DNA of 64,000 nt. Origin: Grammothele lineata. Taxonomy: Eukaryota; Basidiomycota; Agaricomycetes; Polyporales; Polyporaceae. The notes under the pieces are model-generated. The model made no database searches, had not been told where the DNA came from, and worked only from the letters and a program-made list of their open reading frames with translations. This document shows, in pieces, positions 1 to 12,491 of this stretch. Position 1 is the stretch's first letter; every line of letters starts with the position of its first letter. A program made the position numbers and the translations under genes. Where the stretch lies: the NCBI GenBank assembly GCA_002150815.3, contig NDFF03000400.1:124001-188000 (forward strand), written 5' to 3'.

Positions 1-689
1 ATGGTGAATACGAAAAGCGGGGGATATGGTGGGGTCGAGGGGGTGTAAGACAAAAGAGACGTCAGTGAACACAGAACACTAAAGACCGTCAACGATGAAA
101 TGCGGTGAAGGGGAAACGGAGGGATGAGGCATATAAAGAGACCATGGGGGTAGCTGGAGAAACCGGGCACGTAATGATACAAGATGAGGAGAGGACGGGT
201 GGATGCGTGGGATCGATTCTCTAGTGATAGGAGTAGTGGTGGTGGGAGCGGGGTAATTGCAGTTGCACATGAGAGCGGGCGGACATGCTTAAACGAGCAG
301 AGAGAAGAAGGGCGACAAAGGGTTGCAAAGGGGTGTATGCGGAAGTGAAAGGGGGAGAAGCGGGGAACGGGATATCATGGGGGGCACGGACGAGCGAGCG
401 AGTGTATGCGATGTGAGAGTAAGAGGGGGGGACCGAGGCTCCGCGCTGTCCGTCTCTACAATCGAGCCACGCAGCGAATACTTTAAGAGTAAGAGAGTCC
501 GCAAATGCCCCACGCGTCAGGTGCGAGGAGAAAAAGGTAAGCACAAGAAAGCGGACAAACGAGCACAGATCCGACAGAAGAGCCACACGACAAACCGGCG
601 CGCAGCGCTCAGCCTCCCGAGGGGCCTCGCGCCTCGCGCCTCTAGTCTAGTAGTAGTAGATCTAGCCAACGACGACAGCATACGCGTCT
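1..689. other. Downstream flank of the kinase gene, no gene seen
   Basis: No recognisable gene. The strip is purine-rich on the + strand, so it is pyrimidine-rich in the sense of the minus-strand kinase gene that ends at 690. It probably holds that gene's 3' UTR. Overlapping open frames here (for example 221-586 and 289-513, both minus) look like products of the skewed base composition. Confidence 0.6.
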
Positions 690-3600
690 TCACGTGCAGA
701 TCATCGGCCTTTGCTTGCCCTCCCTCGCCTGCACCTGTGAGGGACCAGCCGGGGGCGGCGGCGGCGGCGGCGGCGAACGGTGCCTACTCGCACTCGCACT
801 CGCGTTGGCGCTCAAGGAGCGGCGAGGCGGGGACAGAGCCCCAGCACTAGGCCGGCGCGTGCGCACCTCGAGGTGGACCTCCTCCTCGTCCTCGCTCTCC
901 TCGTCCTCGTCCTGGTACCTCTGGCTCGTGCTCGGCTGCAGGTCGAACGACGACGAGCCGCCGTCCTCGTCCGTCACCGCCTCGCTCAGCGGCACGTCGA
1001 CGTCCTCGTTGAGCACCATCCGCCCCCTCGGCGACGTGGGCGCGGGCGACGGGCGGGCGGTGCTCCGGCGGCGCGCTGGCGGGCGGGCGTGGTACACGCA
1101 GCCCGAGTCGTCGTCCGAGTTGGAGTCGTCGTAGGCCGAGTCGTACGAGCGCACCGAGTCCGAGTCGGGCGGGCCCTCCCCGTCGTCGTCGAGCAGCTCG
1201 TCCTCCGACCCGTGGCCCATCAGCGCCTGCGCGAGCGGGCTGGTCGTCCGTCCGCGCGCGATGCTTTGTCCTTGCGAGCGTGAGCGCTGGTGCTGGTGGT
1301 GGGGTTGGTGCGCGGAGCGGCCGGTGAGCGTCGCCCCAGGATCCTCCGAGACCTCGCACGCGCCATCATGGCGAGACAGAAGCGCCTGCGCGGCCGCAAG
1401 CGGCGCGAGGGGCGCAAGCGGCGGCCCGATGCTCTGCGCGCTGCTCACCGTCGAAAGCAGCGCCGAGTTCGGCACGGACGGCACGGGGCTGTGTGCGAAC
1501 CCGCCGGCCCCGACGAGCAGCGTCTCGTCGTCGAGGTCCTCGTGGCGGTCGCCCGAGTAGAGGGACATCATGTCCTCCGAGGGGCGCTGGCGCGGGAAGT
1601 CGGGGGCCGTCCACGACGCGGCGCGCATCGCTTTCGTGAGCTTCCCGCTCATGCTGCTCTGGCGCGACGTCATCTGCGATGGCCCCAAGACCTCGGTGCT
1701 ATCGCGTGAGGGAGGGGCCGTCGCGGGGATCGGGTGCGGGCGCGGGAACGAGGTGGACGAGGAGGGTCCGGGGTCGATGATGTTCGTGCTCGAGGAGAGG
1801 TAGGACGAGTGTCGCTGAGTGCCGAACCGGCGCATCCACTGAAGGGGCGAGCTGCGGGGACGTTCGCTGTCGGGGGACTGGCTGGGACCGTACTCGCTCA
1901 CAGGCGTCGTCGCGAGGCTGGAGCCGCTAGGGGAGGGCAGGGGCGAAGCAACACGCACGGGAACTTGGAGGCCGTAGTCGGTGCTCCTACTGCCCTTCGC
2001 AGGACCGGCTGCAGGCGAGTTGTTCCAAATCCCCCACGGCTCAAACCCCGCCTTGCTGTCCTTGGCCGCTTGCTTCGTGCTCACATCGTTGGTCGACTTG
2101 TTCCGCGCGAGTTCCTGCCGTGATCGGCGCTTCTTCTCACGCACCGACCTCGACTGCGTAGGGGCCTGCTGCTGCTGAGCGGATGGAGGACTCTGGTGAG
2201 GTTGACGGTGCTCGCGACGGCTATGTGAAGGGTTACCCGGCGCGGTCTGGTGACGAGAGAGATGCACGATGTGTGGCTCGGAGTGGACGCCAACATTGTC
2301 CTTCTCGTCGTCTTCCTTCTGCTGTGGGGGCCGGCGGAAGGAGCGTTGGGGGCGGACGTTGCGCAGCGTCGAGAACAGACGGCCGATCTTCGGTAGCCAG
2401 TGGAAGCGGAGCGGCGACATGGCGGCACTCGTCTCGCCATCCGTGGGCTTCAAGCGGAGGTACTTGGAGAGCATCGTCTCGCGTATCCAGTCGTCAGGGT
2501 TTGCCAAGTCATAAGTTATCCACGGATGCCGCTATGATATAAAAGTCAGACGTCGTTCCACCATAGAAACGAAAGGTTCACTTACCTTGACCTGGTCCAA
2601 GGTAATACGCTTGTTCGCGTTCTTCTCAAGCAAGCGCTCAAGGAGGTCGATGACGAGCGTGCCCTCCGTATCCTCGCGCGAGCGTTGCACCAGCCGCGGA
2701 TGCCTACCTCCAGTCGGGATATTGTCGAAGCCCATCGCCTCCGGCGCGTCCCAGTCCTGCATCCGAATCACCTGGTAGATCTCGTACTCGGTCTTGGCCG
2801 AGAACGGCAGCAGCCCGAAGAGCAGGCCGTACAGCGTCACACCGAACGCCCAGATGTCGATCGCCTTCGTGATCGGGGGCTTCTTGCGCAGGGCGTAGTG
2901 CGCGGCCGTCGCGGTGGCTGTTGCGGTGGCCGTCGCGGAGCCCGAGGCCTGGCCCTGCGCGAGGTGCACGGCGGAGCTCGACGTCTCGCCCGAGAGCGGC
3001 ACGTCCGCGACGATCTCGGGGGCGAGGAACATGGGCGTGCCCGCCGTCTTGGACAGGTCGCTCTCGTCCATGAGGATCGGGTCGGTGTCGTCGTCTTTGA
3101 TGTTGCCCTTTCCGGCGACGGCGAGCCGCTGCGCGTACGAAAAGGTCGAGACGCCGAAGTCGCTGATCTTGACCGTGCGCCTGTCCGTCGTCCACAAGAG
3201 ATTCGCAGGCTTGATGTCGCGGTGTATGATGCCTTGATAGTGGACTTTACAGGCGCGGGGAACGGATGCATGCATGAGCCGGACGGGAAATGGGCGGCAA
3301 GGAAATAGGAATGTGGGAACGCACGGTATTCGAGTCCGAGAATGACGTCGCGACATATGCGGCGCGTCTGGTCTACGCGGAGGAGAGGGTTGTCGTTCCT
3401 CGACCGCCATTTTATTTCGCCGCCGCCGAGGTATTCCATGACTGCATAGGTGGAGGGTTAGCGTGGGTACGTAAGAAAGACACGGTCTGCACGGCACAGA
3501 CACGCTAGCACGCGGAACCTTCGCTCGAGAACAGCTGCACGCGGGCGCACAGTCGCAGACGCGGGGAAACGGGGGGCAAGCGAGAGCGCAGTGCAGCGGT

Positions 3601-4165
3601 AGCCACGTACCCATGTATATCCTGTCCTGAAGAGGGTCGTCTATGACTTCGAGCAGACGGACGACATGGGGATGGTTGAGCTTCTTCATGATGGCAATCT
3701 CCTTGCGGATCTTATGCTCTGTGCTGCCGAGCTGGTCGACGAGGGGCGTGTGCGAAGAGCGAGGGAGGTTCTGGTTGATGCGCCTGAGCTTGTTGAGCCG
3801 GTCGCTCTTGTTCTTCCGGCGGACGGACTTGACGGCCTGAACATGACACGGACGAAGCGCGGGTGGAGCTTGAGACGCATGATAGAGGGAAAGGGAGGGA
3901 GGGAACGCACCACCGGCTTGTTCATCTTGCCCGTGTCCTCTGCGAGGTAGACCTCGCCGTGCTGGCCCTTGCCTACCTTGCGCTTGAGCTCATACTGGTT
4001 GATGATCTTCATGGTGTCATTGCGGACGTGGACGGGGCGAGACTTGTGCGTTATCTCGCGGGTCATGACGACACCCTCGTTGGGGAGCTGCTGGGGGAGA
4101 GACTGGATGCTGGCGCGGTTTCTAGCGGGCCGGTCGCGGGATGAGGACGCGACGGCGCTGGCCAT
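690..4165 (-). CDS. CaMKK/Snf1-activating-type Ser/Thr protein kinase
   Basis: Exons (minus) 4165-3911, 3836-3611, 3441-3325, 3244-2586 and 2531-690 give 1032 residues. Seen: glycine loop GKGQHG at residues 65-70, the VAVK lysine rebuilt across the first intron (about residue 88), HRDIKPANLL near 208, DFG near 230, and TAGTPMFLAPE. The match is to the fungal CaMKK-like kinases (budding yeast Sak1/Tos3/Elm1, fission yeast Ssp1), which phosphorylate the Snf1/AMPK activation loop; the substrate here is inferred. Between the APE motif and subdomain IX is an insert of about 40 residues rich in Ser, Ala and an alternating Ala-Thr run (bases 2905-2945). The last 600 residues are low-complexity, rich in Ser/Pro with acidic and Arg patches, and probably disordered and regulatory. 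The start is the first ATG upstream of the kinase core, and an upstream exon cannot be excluded. Confidence 0.9.
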
Positions 4166-5530
4166 GTCTAGTATGTACAGCGGGGGGCCAGCGCGAGGCT
4201 ATGGGTGGGGGGCGGAGGAGAGGGGGCGGACGGGGAGAGGGTCGGGCGACGGGCGGCGAGGCGGCGGGAGGGCGCGTTGGGTGCGGGGAGAGGGAGAGCG
4301 GGAGGAAGAGGAGGGGCGAGCTGGGGAGAGAGGGCGTCGGCGAGCGGCTCAGAGAGCGGCTCAGAGACGAGAGCAGTCGAGGACGACCAAGCCTCTCTCT
4401 CTCAGGCCGACTCCATAGGCGCCCGCCCCGCCAATCTACTGCTCGGCTGCATCGGCTGCAGTTCGGCGTGCCCGGCGCTCCCCGGCGTTCCCCGCCGCCC
4501 CATCGCCCGATCCCGCCCTGGAGAGCACCACCACCCCGCCAGCGCTCGGCTCCCCTGCGCGCCAGCGGCCACTGGCCAGGCTGAGGCTGCTGCACACAGC
4601 CCGCGCGCACTAGTCTCACCACCGCGCACTCGTCCATCGCGCACCGCAGCCCTTCTGTCCTATCGCCCACAGAGCATCATCAAGTATCTCCAAGAATACA
4701 CCGTGCTAGCCCCGGTCGCATCCGCCTCGATGGCCCCAAGTTTCCCAGCTCCGCCTCCCCGCCCCGCCGCCTCAGCAGCTTCCTTCTTCCTCGCCCATCC
4801 CCGTCGCCTCCGCGCATAAAAACCAGCGCCGCGGCATCTCCCGCCCCGCCGCCTTAGCTTCACCGCGGGCATGTGCACTTGTCCTCTTCCTTGACGTCCT
4901 TCATCACCTGCGCGCCCAAGCGAGTCAGCAAAACAGCCCATCCGTACGTCATCCCCGCACCCCCCATTGTCCAGGCTACGCGAACCACCCCTCCTGCGCA
5001 TCTCTAGCCAGGCCCCCGTGTCGCCGGCTGCAAAGCACGCCGACCGGAACGTTCGACGGCCTCACACCAGCACCCCTGCACGGCGCGTCGCCCACGCAGC
5101 CCGCTCTGTCTCCCCCAGCCACATCGCGCGATGACGTCCGAGGGACTCAGGGAGGCAAGCTGCGAGGGAGAAGCCTCCGCCCACCCGCGCGCACGACGAC
5201 CCCGGCGTCCCTGTCTATCTCGGCCCACGCGGGTCAGGACCCAGGCCCGGCCACCACCTCCTCCCCCGCGACGCAGCCCGACCTGCCATAACCAGCCAAG
5301 AACCCTGATGGATCAATGGATGCCAGGTGCGTCTCCCGTGGCTCCCCACTCCTGGTGGCAAGGCTTCCCTCCCCGGGCGCGCGCTGCGGCCCCTCCCGCG
5401 ATCCACCATCACCGCCGCGGCACGTCCACGTCGACGTGCGCTGCGCGACGGACGGTGAAAACATTTCAAACCGCTCTGGGAAGCAAGTCCGGACGACCGT
5501 ACGCACCGCATCGACGTGCTGCCCGCATCC
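4166..5530. other. Intergenic region upstream of the kinase
   Basis: No gene supported. The strip is GC-rich with long C runs on the + strand, typical of a fungal promoter and 5' UTR for the minus-strand kinase. Open frames on both strands overlap each other and resemble no family I know. Confidence 0.5.
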
Positions 5531-6070
5531 CTAAGACGTAATCGTCAGTTCCTGTACATACACACGACGGGCGCCGAGCAATATGAAGGCAAAATGGAAG
5601 GCGACACCCCGCGAGCCCGAGCGAGCACCGCACCCGGCCATCTGGCGAGGCGTACGTGATGCCCGGGCATCCCGCGAACGACGTGGGGGGCGCAGAAGTC
5701 CGATGGAATCAAAAGGAAAGGAGAGCGGACAGGAGGAGAATAGTTATGGAAAGGCGGCTGTCGCGATTGTGCAAGATGCCATTCGACTGCGCGCAGCAGG
5801 CGGGATCAGAGCGCGCGCACGAGCGGATCGCGGTGGAATGGCACGATGGTTGGTAGAAGGGATCCAAAACAGAAGGAACGGCATCCAGAAGGAGCGCATC
5901 GTGCCCGCATCGGATGGGGTGTGGAAGGGTGTGGAAGCACTAGCTACGCTGCGGGCAGGGGGAGCGGAGGCGGAGGCGCTGCGTACCTTCCAGGTGGTCT
6001 TGCTGCACGTGCCGCACTTGACGAGGTAGCAGCTGTTCACCGGCGTGGCAATAGTCTCCGCGAAGGCCAT
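5531..6070 (-). CDS. Small Cys-containing conserved fungal protein (tentative)
   Basis: Exon 1 (6070-5987, 28 codons) is convincing. It holds the core CYLVKCGTCSKTTWK followed by a good donor (GTACGC), and resembles a family of small uncharacterised fungal proteins with paired Cys residues and a TTW motif. In the relatives I recall, the next residues are GCG. The only GCG-encoding stretch on this strand nearby lies after an acceptor at 5644-5642. Joining there gives a second exon 5641-5531 and a 64-residue protein, frame intact. The implied intron (345 bases) is far longer than its neighbours and the second exon matches the family poorly beyond GCG, so the 3' half is uncertain. Role unknown; the Cys pairs could bind a metal, which is inference. 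Confidence 0.4.
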
Positions 6071-8012
6071 GTCGTGTACGAATTCGGTTGGTGGTTTGTG
6101 TAGATGAGATGGTGGTCCTCGTCTGAGACTGAAGCCGCGATCGATTCGTCGGCGGTGGCGATCGCACGGAGACGCGCACCGACGCGTGACGGTGGGCCGC
6201 GGGAGAGCGCCGCCGCCATACGTGCATGTCAAGCGGGAAAAGGTTAGCCACCACTTGGCGTTCGTCGCCGCAATCAACGACGACGTACGCACCTGAACGA
6301 GGGTCTGTTCGGTGAGTTCGAGAGGTTTCGACGCTTCGATGTCAGCTTTCCACCTACGAGCACCCCAGCTTATATCCCCGCCGAGGCCGCCCGCCAAAAG
6401 TTAAAACCACCCCAGCCGCCTGGGCGGTATTCCGATAAACTGTGTATATTCCGAATGCTGTCGGCGCCGCTGACTTTCCAAGTGCCCATGGGTTCTGGCC
6501 GCTCACCTCATACATAATGTACTTACGAGTAGCCGTCAGGTGACTGGTGGAGAAAACGAAATGCTGGTATAGAAGTCACGAAATTGTGGGCGTAGTACTT
6601 GGGCGTAGACACCCTGCGCTCGCGCCCACTTTTTCCTGATGGTCCTTCCGCTCAGGACGACAGGATTCTACCACCAATGAGGAACATCGAGGGGGTCGGG
6701 CTTACTCCATCTCCTCACGTGTGCTCATAGCCACTGGGACGCGTGGTGGTCCGGCGAGAAACTCAGAACAGAATCTCCTTGACAGTACATCGGAATGCCC
6801 TTCGACGAGCTCTTCCCTTGCACGGCGGGGCGTCGACAGTATCTGGGCAACCTACTCAGAACCCTCATCCCCGCTCGCCTCATCCATTCACAGTCAGCGG
6901 AGGCCGTTCCCGCCTTCAAGAAGCCTCAAAAACTAGGTTAGAGGCTAACAAGCTGACGTGCGGTTCGGGAAGAGCGGGTGCAGGTGGCGCGCCGGGGGAC
7001 TCAGTGAATCTTGATGGGATTTCACGAGCCTCGCGCATGCGCCCTTGCGGCATTTGGGCATATTGCGGCGGGAGCGCCGCATCTCCTGTTTAGTGTGATC
7101 AGCGCGCCCCTCGGCGAGCCACCTAACGGTGCCTGGTACGATCCTCGCTTGCCGGTTGTAACGTTCTGTGAAGCTATGATAAGTCGTAGGTTGGTCCTCG
7201 GTACTGGTGTCAAGGACCAACATCATAGGTTCAAAGGGGGACGGCGGACCGTCTTCCGTGTTCCCATAACTCGGAGATGCCCTCCGACGATGGTTAATTG
7301 AGTAGAGGTCGGTTCCCATGGGAAGGCTTTGAAGCTTGAAGTCTCGGAGCGAGTCGCCGTGAACCGTCCGGTCGAGAACATAATTGAAGCTCCTCTTAGC
7401 CAACAATAAACTTTAGGGATGCGTATTCTTGTGCATTATTCGCGAATGACGCACGCTTGCATTCTGAACCTGTAGAAACCAGTGAAGGTCAAGCAAACGA
7501 GTGACGATTAAAAAGCCAGGGTACCACTACGTCTTCATCTCTAATGGTAACAGTTGAGTAATTTCGATTATCAAGCCGGTAAGAGCTCACTGATGGGAAC
7601 GCTGTCGGAGGCGAAGGGAGGAGGCCTTCACGATACATTCTCGTTCATGGAGATGGAGTAAACGAACCCACAGCGTCATTCAAAGGGGGCTAACGCGTGA
7701 GAGCATCCAAAGTTGAGGCTATGAGCCACGCCACGGGCGGAACTCCAAATTGTCCTGCGCGAAGATGGCCGTGGAGAGGAGGGTTGTGACGGTACGACCC
7801 ATGCGCTCAAGCTTATGATAACGAACCGGCACGACTGGAGAGGTCCTCATGGAAGCGAACAAACTATGAGCGTGACAGGCCACGCGGGCCAACGAGAGTT
7901 TTCTCCAGCATGGGCGACATACAACATGTAGAACTCGATAGGCGTGACCATAAGCATCGATACGTCAAACTGCATAGCCACTCGTACATCGTCTCCTCGC
8001 AGCAGCAACCGC
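6071..8012. other. Gene-poor interval
   Basis: Nearly 2 kb with no supported gene. A 153-codon open frame (6945-7406, minus) has no feature or family that I recognise. The interval lies beyond the 3' end of the uL4 gene and includes the likely upstream region of the small minus-strand gene ending at 5531. Confidence 0.5.
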
Positions 8013-9427
8013 TTAGGGTGCGAAGAGGGTGCCAATGAAGGCCTCGCCCGCAGCCTTGGGCTTCTTGGCCTTCTTCTTGTCCTTCTGCGCCTTGACGCGC
8101 TCCTGCTTGACTGTGAAAATAGACCTGGTCAAGTCATGTTCAATTGTATAGGAGTCGATCGACTTACGAAGCTCCTGCCTGCGGACGGTCTTCGCGTACG
8201 GGTTCAGGCGGAAGAGGACGCCCTTGTTGACGAGGGGGTTCTTGTGCTGCGTCCAAGGGCGCTTTTGGGTCTTCGAGTTCGCGGGGCGAACGACCGACTG
8301 GATCTCGTCGCTGTTGATGATGCGAGTGACATCGGGGTTGGCAATCTTTGCCGTCGGGAGGCTATAGAGAGATGTGGATGAGTATTATAGCCGACGATAT
8401 ACGGTTTGATTCTGCTTACACGTAGTCCTTCTTGAAGGTAGACGCCTTGTCGAAGGTACCGAAGACCTCGTCAAGAGCACCGAAAGCGCCCTCGGTCCAG
8501 ATAACGAAACGGCCGAGGTGGCCACCGGGCGCAAGCTGGAGAAGGTTGAGGCGGCGTACGTTGACGAGCTCAACACCGGGAAGGTTGCGGAACGCCTTGA
8601 CGATGCCGTTGTCCTCGTTGTAGACGACGAGAGGACCACGACGCTGGCGGTGACGACGGTTCCGCATCTTGCCCTTACCCGCACGGAGCTTGCGAGAGTT
8701 CGAGACCTTGACGACATCGGCGTACGCCTTGAGCGCTTTGAGGAGGGCAACGGCCTCCTTGGTCTTGGTGAAGCTCTCAGCCGCGTTGGCGACGACGAGG
8801 GGAACCTCCTCAATCTCCTCGATGCGGTGACCGCGGGCGAGGACGAGGGAAGGGAGGGCAGAGGCGGCGAGCGCAGAGACAACGGCAAAGCGGCGCTGGT
8901 TCTGGTTCACCTTGACGTGCCACTTGCGCCAGGTCTTGGTGGGCGCGAACATGCGACCGCCACGGCACATGTTACCGAACGCGGCCTACATAGTGCAACG
9001 CTCAGAAGATCGCATTCCGTTACAGAATAATGAATGGAAACATACCTGACCGGAACGGTGGGTACCAGAGCCACCGACACGGGGGATACGCGCAACGGCA
9101 CGACCGGTACCCCAAGACTCAGCAGAGGTCTGGTGGCCAGCCTTCTCGCTGACAGCGTACGCCTGCCTCTTGTTCTTCGCGAGGCTCTCTGTTCACAAAA
9201 AAGATGCATATGTATCCTGGGGGGATACGCGAACCAGGATGCAAATGAACTCACTGTGAACCTGCTGAACGACATCAAGACGGATGGGGGCAGTCAGGAC
9301 CGCGGGGAGGGGGAGCGAGGTCGAAGCCTCTGCGCAACTAGAGTCAGCTCGCTGTCCTACAATGCACGCAGCGTATACACTCACCGCCCGAGGAGGAGCG
9401 AACGTTGACGGTGGGGCGGGAGGCCAT
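8013..9427 (-). CDS. RPL4: 60S ribosomal protein uL4 (L4)
   Basis: Structural protein of the large cytosolic ribosomal subunit; its internal loop lines the nascent-chain exit tunnel. Exons (minus) 9427-9385, 9329-9255, 9188-9046, 8985-8420, 8361-8168 and 8110-8013 give 372 residues, the usual uL4 size. Seen: an N-terminal stretch [14 protein letters not shown], the conserved [12 protein letters not shown] segment, the Arg-rich [15 protein letters not shown] loop, and a Lys-rich C-terminus typical of the eukaryotic extension. The first two exons are short, as often in fungal ribosomal protein genes. I looked for a snoRNA in the introns; at about 55-140 bases they show none that I can recognise. 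It is divergent from the aminotransferase gene, with a 1.2-kb spacer. Confidence 0.97.
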
Positions 9428-10612
9428 TCTTGAGGATAGTCTTGAGGAGTCTTGTCGCTGCCGACCGGTGTGGACGAGTTTGTGGATCTCGAAAAATAAG
9501 GTTTGCCAGTACTGCAGCCTCCCGCCAAACACAGACAAATAGAATGTCTCACGTGCTCCATCATTATGGCGATAGGCGCTCACAATATCCCTTGCCGTTA
9601 GAGTCGGGCGGCTATACCCATCCTTTACGATCACTTCGCCTCTCGACTCTCGAGCCTTGCTTGAGCCCGCAGCCGGCACTGTAGTGTGCCATGCCGTGCG
9701 GTAGAGCATGCTTGTATTCAGTCAAGTACCGTCAGAGCATTTACTTGCCAGGTATGTCTGATAACTTCGTTGACGCATGTGATCATTTACTTCCCCCGGC
9801 ACGATACTTGGGATTCTGAGGTTTGAAAGAAGTCATATACATGTCCAACAACTAAATGTCTTAAGCTTGTGCTGAACATGGATTACCGGATGATGGTGCA
9901 AATTCCATGATACCTTCCTTCGGACCGATAGATCAATTCTTCGGACCGACGTCTCGGGCCGATAAAGCATACCTAGGCCTTCTAGCCATTGAATACGCCT
10001 TGTCAATCTCAAACCCAAAAACCAGTCAGTTATTCTTAGCACACACTTGGATTACACTTCGTCGAAGCCTATTGACCTCGCGTACTGTCTGATTTCCAAT
10101 ATCGATAACAGCTTAAACCTGCCGATACTAAATCCTTGTCCCATGATCGTGTCCGGGCTACACGCGGATGAGTCCATATCGAACTGCAGGTACTCCCCCG
10201 GAACGTAATTCAAATCAATTCTGGCTGGTGGCGTGCGACTAGAGACGCGTTCACAGGTATGTTATTCCACGGGTAGATTGTAGAATGTGTTATGTCCGGT
10301 GGTACGAAATGTGTGGGACGATGTTGCTCCTTGGAGAATATCATCAACGTCGCGTATATGTGCAGTTCTACCTATTGCCTCACCATTGATCATAGAGGCT
10401 CCTCGAGGACCGTACGTGGGGTACGCGAGACCGAGTCATGTTGGGTGCCTTAGTCACCTCAGAACACCGATGCCCGCGCCAACCCGTATGGCGATAAAAG
10501 GAGATAGAAGTAATAGTGCGTTTCCCAAGCCCCATTCCAAGCTACTGCTGATCATCATTCCCAGGCTTAGCAGACCCATCCTCCCTCCTGCCGTCCTAGC
10601 TAAGTCGCAGCC
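9428..10612. promoter_or_regulatory. Divergent upstream region of uL4 and the aminotransferase
   Basis: Spacer of 1185 bases between two start codons facing away from each other. No gene seen. The 10-base word TTCGGACCGA occurs twice (9919-9928 and 9940-9949). The last 100 bases before 10613 are pyrimidine-rich, as is common upstream of fungal start codons. Which elements drive the uL4 gene cannot be told from this one copy. Confidence 0.5.
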
Positions 10613-12491
10613 ATGCCCAACGATATCAACATTCCTGAAGCCCCTCCATCCAAGGAAACAGAGCTTAAGCCTCTCTCGGAGCGCATCCTTCCTCCCGAAT
10701 TTTATGGTCAGTTCTTCTCAGAACTCGCGCGATATCGGGTCGAAGACAAGAGTCAGTAAAACCTTGCCGTTCATTGCATGACATGTGATTCACCGCTCCC
10801 CTCGACTGTCACAGTTCGTTCACTCCTGCCTCTCGAGGAGCGTCCGGGGGTCATATCCCTGCTCGCGGGGAAGCCGAACGCAGAAACATATCCCATAACG
10901 TCTATGCAGTTTACCCTGCGAGACCCAGTCACGAACCAGGAAGTGCCCGTCTCGCTGACAGAGAAGGAGGTCGCGCGTGCCTTGCAATATAGTGGCAGTG
11001 CAGGCATTCCGGAGTTGAACGATTGGCTGCTTGGCTTGCAGGAGTACATCCACGACCGCAAGCAGGGCGAGGGGTGGGATCTGTGCTTTGGTACGGGTTC
11101 ATCAGACCTCCTCTACAAGGTACCGTCTCCTCATTATGAGTTGGTGACCTCAAATCCTAATATTTCAACCAGGTGGTGCTTGCGCTCCTCGGGGAGGGCG
11201 ATGTCGCTCTCCTCGAAGCCCCTGTATACGCGTGGGTCTTAGTTGTTTAATGAGAGTGCCAAGTTACCGACTGACGTGGTGTAGAGGCATGTTCCCAACC
11301 TTCCACCAGACGAAATGTGAGGTAGTCGGTTAGTCGCGATTTCACTCATACTTGCCTGTGCCCGACAATCATCTCCAGAGGTCGGCGCGGATGAACATGG
11401 CATTGATGCTCCTGGACTCCGGCGCATGCTCGAGAACTGGCCGGATGATAAACCGAAGCCGAAGATCTTGTATACAATTCCCGTACGTTTCAGGTCCCGG
11501 CAGGGCACCCGGGAGGTTATTGACGGTTTGAATGCCTACATAGTTTGGCTGCAACCCGACAGGCGTAACGTCGACACTCGAACGGCGTTTGGAGATCCTC
11601 GAGCTCTCCCGGAAGCACAACTTCCTCATTCTTGAAGGTAAGCAGTCACTCCGGACCAAAACAGCTACACGTTCTAAATAAAACGAATCCTCATAGATGA
11701 TCCTTACTTTTACCTCTACTTTGGATCGGCGCCCCGCCCACCGTCCTATTTTGCGCTCGAACGCGACCAACCCGAAGTGGGCCGGGTTATTAGGTTCGAC
11801 AGCATGTCTAAGATCCTATCCGCGGGGATGCGTATCGGTTTCCTCTCGTCGCCTAAGCCCATTCACGACGCCATCGTTCTGCATGTGAGTAATTTTCCTT
11901 CATCGGTCCTGGATTCGACTTTTAAGTTTTAATACTGAGCATTGATTATTCTAACCAGACGATGGGCTCGAACCTGCAGCCGCCGACGACTACGCAGGTA
12001 CTTGCGTGGAAGATGTTCAACACATGGGGCTACGACAAGTACCGCGTGCACGCCGACCGCGTCGCCGCGTTCTATCGCACCAAGCGCGACGTGTTCGCGG
12101 GCTTAATGGATAAATACCTCACCGGCCTGGCGGAGTGGAACGTCCCTGAGGCAGGCATGTTCTTCTGGTACGTCTTAGGATATTTCGGCGTCCCGATGGC
12201 CGCAGCCCCGCAATGCTGAAGCTATGTGCCAAAATATTGACGATTCTTCGAACCGCTGGCAGGTTTAAACTATCGCTGGGCGACAACGTCGAAGGCGATT
12301 CAGAGGCGATCATCGCCACAAAAGCGCTGGAGAAGGGCGTGCTCGCATTACCTGGGACGGTGTTTATGCCCAATGGGCGGAAGACGGCCTACGTGCGCGC
12401 GTCGTTTAGCCTATTGTCTGAGGAGGACGTCGAAGAGGCTTTACGCCGGCTGCGGGAGGTGATCCTGGAAGCTCGCGGGGGAAAAGCGTGA
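10613..12491 (+). CDS. Aromatic/2-aminoadipate aminotransferase (PLP, Aro8-like)
   Basis: Exons 10613-10751, 10815-11119, 11173-11231, 11285-11328, 11379-11482, 11544-11637, 11697-11884, 11959-12167 and 12263-12491 give 456 residues. This is a fold-type I PLP enzyme of the Aro8/kynurenine aminotransferase II branch, moving amino groups between aromatic amino acids or 2-aminoadipate and 2-oxo acids. Seen: LLAGKPNAETYP near the N-terminus, FGTGSSDLLYK (cofactor phosphate region), NPTG after the sixth splice, LEDDPYFYLYFG, and SMSKILSAGMRIGF carrying the Schiff-base lysine. The C-terminal SFSLLSEEDVEEAL is typical of the group. No mitochondrial presequence is evident, so a cytosolic place is inferred. 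Exact substrate preference cannot be read from sequence; Aro8 and Aro9 types are not separable here. Confidence 0.93.

Noticed and set aside
6945..7406. 153-codon minus frame in a gene-poor region
   Set aside because: No recognised motif, no neighbouring exons that extend it, and no codon pattern like the confirmed genes.
10287..10781. 164-codon + frame over the aminotransferase start
   Set aside because: Out of frame with the aminotransferase exons and without any motif; most of it is promoter.
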